From positions 124,001 through 188,000 of the forward strand of contig CALMVZ010000013.1 of NCBI GenBank assembly GCA_937873155.1: a stretch of DNA of 64,000 nucleotides, in the 5' to 3' direction. Position numbers and translations under genes: made by a program. This document shows, one piece after another, positions 63,444 through 64,000 of the stretch (position 1 is the first letter of the stretch; each line of letters starts with the position of its first letter). Source of the stretch: an uncultured Bacteroidota bacterium. GTDB lineage: Bacteria > Bacteroidota > Bacteroidia > B-17B0 > Aurantibacillaceae. Under the pieces are notes generated by a model. That model saw only the letters and a program-made list of their open reading frames with translations. It made no database searches and was not told the origin of the DNA.

Positions 63444-64000
63444 CTATTTCGTTTCCGTATAATCCAATAAACTCACTGGCTCCAACCCAACATTAATTCT
63501 CCTGTCATTCATTCCCGACAAATCCTTCACAGGATAAAATATGGTCTTATATTCCTTATCAAACTTAGATTGCGTCCCATAAATTTGGTAACCGCTTTTT
63601 GCCAGCCAATATTTATCTACAAAAAAAGCATAGTCCTTAACTGAAATTTCTTTTTTCTCAGCCGCTATTCTGAAAATCTCTAAATATTTTTCTTTGATCT
63701 GATAAGGAGCAAAACCGATGATGAAAAAGATCACATTATTCTTATCTCCGGTGTAAATTTTTTCGGGATAACCGAAACGGCCGACTATTTTTTCTATTCT
63801 TAAATAAATTAAAGAATCATTTTGCTTCGCCAGTTTTCTTAAGCTTAAATATTCGGGAGAATCTTTTCCTTTTCCGTCTGCGGTTTTTCTTAAAGTATCA
63901 CGATACTTAATAAAATCTTTATCCAGTTGAACTAACTCCAAGTTCAGGGAATCGTAAGCCTGATTTCCCGTTTTTATTTTGTAAACCTCTTTTACTTTTT
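63444..64000 (-). CDS. DUF6624-like protein, 5' end outside the window
   Basis: The frame is open from 63444 through the window edge, so the in-frame TTG at 63941 is probably not the start. The visible part (about 185 residues) contains IVGRFGYPEKIYTGDKNN, FIIGFAPYQIKEKYLEIF, VKDYAFFVDKYWLAKSGYQI, YGTQSKFDKEYKTIF and YPVKDLSGMNDRRINVGLEP. This series resembles DUF6624, a family of unknown function. It is convergent with the lipoprotein gene, with 126 AT-rich bases between that hold nothing recognisable. Confidence 0.75.
   Translation of the reverse strand, partial: KVKEVYKIKTGNQAYDSLNLELVQLDKDFIKYRDTLRKTADGKGKDSPEYLSLRKLAKQNDSLIYLRIEKIVGRFGYPEKIYTGDKNNVIFFIIGFAPYQIKEKYLEIFRIAAEKKEISVKDYAFFVDKYWLAKSGYQIYGTQSKFDKEYKTIFYPVKDLSGMNDRRINVGLEPVSLLDYTETK

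Noticed and set aside
59086-64000. Complete contractile injection system
   Set aside because: No sheath, tube, spike, baseplate or DUF4255 protein is encoded in the window.
1-64000. tRNA or rRNA genes, insertion sequences, prophage
   Set aside because: The gaps are short and show no cloverleaf, rRNA, transposase, integrase or phage structural sequence that I can recognise.

Overview
The window is a piece of chromosome from a Bacteroidota (Bacteroidetes) bacterium. This rests on several signs. Five secreted-protein genes end in, or plausibly end in, type IX secretion (T9SS) sorting domains, type A or type B/CHU_C. The ribosomal block rpmB-rpmG-DUF4295-ftsY is typical of the phylum. DUF1599, DUF4834 and DUF6624 proteins are present. 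Several promoters match the phylum consensus TTTG-N19-TAnnTTTG. I cannot place it below phylum level. There is no rRNA, tRNA, CRISPR array, insertion sequence or prophage. Most genes are vertical housekeeping genes, with a few accessory pieces.

Layout. 1-9.5 kb: the 3' part of nadC, an M1 aminopeptidase apparently fused to an Omp85-like barrel, two small lipoproteins (one with collagen-like repeats) and a 1201-residue T9SS-exported propeller protein. 9.5-15 kb: a nucleotide-sugar operon (wbpD-, wbpB-, wbpO/wbpA-, rfbB- and wbpP-like genes) with its own promoter, ending in a small zinc-ribbon protein. 15-19.6 kb: a TPR/coiled-coil membrane protein, a TonB-like secreted protein, then ftsY, DUF4295, rpmG and rpmB on the minus strand. 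19.6-23.5 kb: lysA and lysC with a possible lysine-sensing leader peptide and terminator, then a kelch/T9SS protein. 23.6-34.5 kb: carB (without its regulatory domain), mdh, a porin-like barrel, a helix-hairpin-helix protein, an APC permease and recG. 34.5-35 kb: a RelE-type toxin-antitoxin pair. 35-39.7 kb: two adjacent adhesin-like proteins that share a PKD plus CHU_C tail. 39.8-56.3 kb: housekeeping genes (prfC, tcdA, tatD-like, glcD-like, DoxX-like, DUF1599, folP, rhomboid, aminotransferase, helicase, ubiA-like, leucine dehydrogenase, nusB) with a second toxin-antitoxin pair. 56.5-59 kb: a CAP/OmpA-like envelope protein. 59-63.3 kb: the most interesting part.

At 59-63.3 kb an AAA+ ATPase of the type found in extracellular contractile injection systems (eCIS) sits 3 bases upstream of a DUF4157 protein, the domain that marks eCIS cargo. 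The C-terminal half of that protein looks like a LysM module followed by a SleB-like cell-wall hydrolase. A lipoprotein gene follows directly and could be a periplasmic immunity protein. No sheath, tube, spike or baseplate gene is visible, so this looks like a detached cargo module.

Two cis-regulatory candidates stand out. One is a Lys-rich 18-codon leader peptide with a terminator before lysC-lysA. The other is a near-identical hairpin placed exactly 25 bases upstream of both rpmB and rpmG. Many intergenic gaps hold imperfect or nested inverted repeats. In three cases the inverted repeat reaches into the 3' end of the coding sequence.
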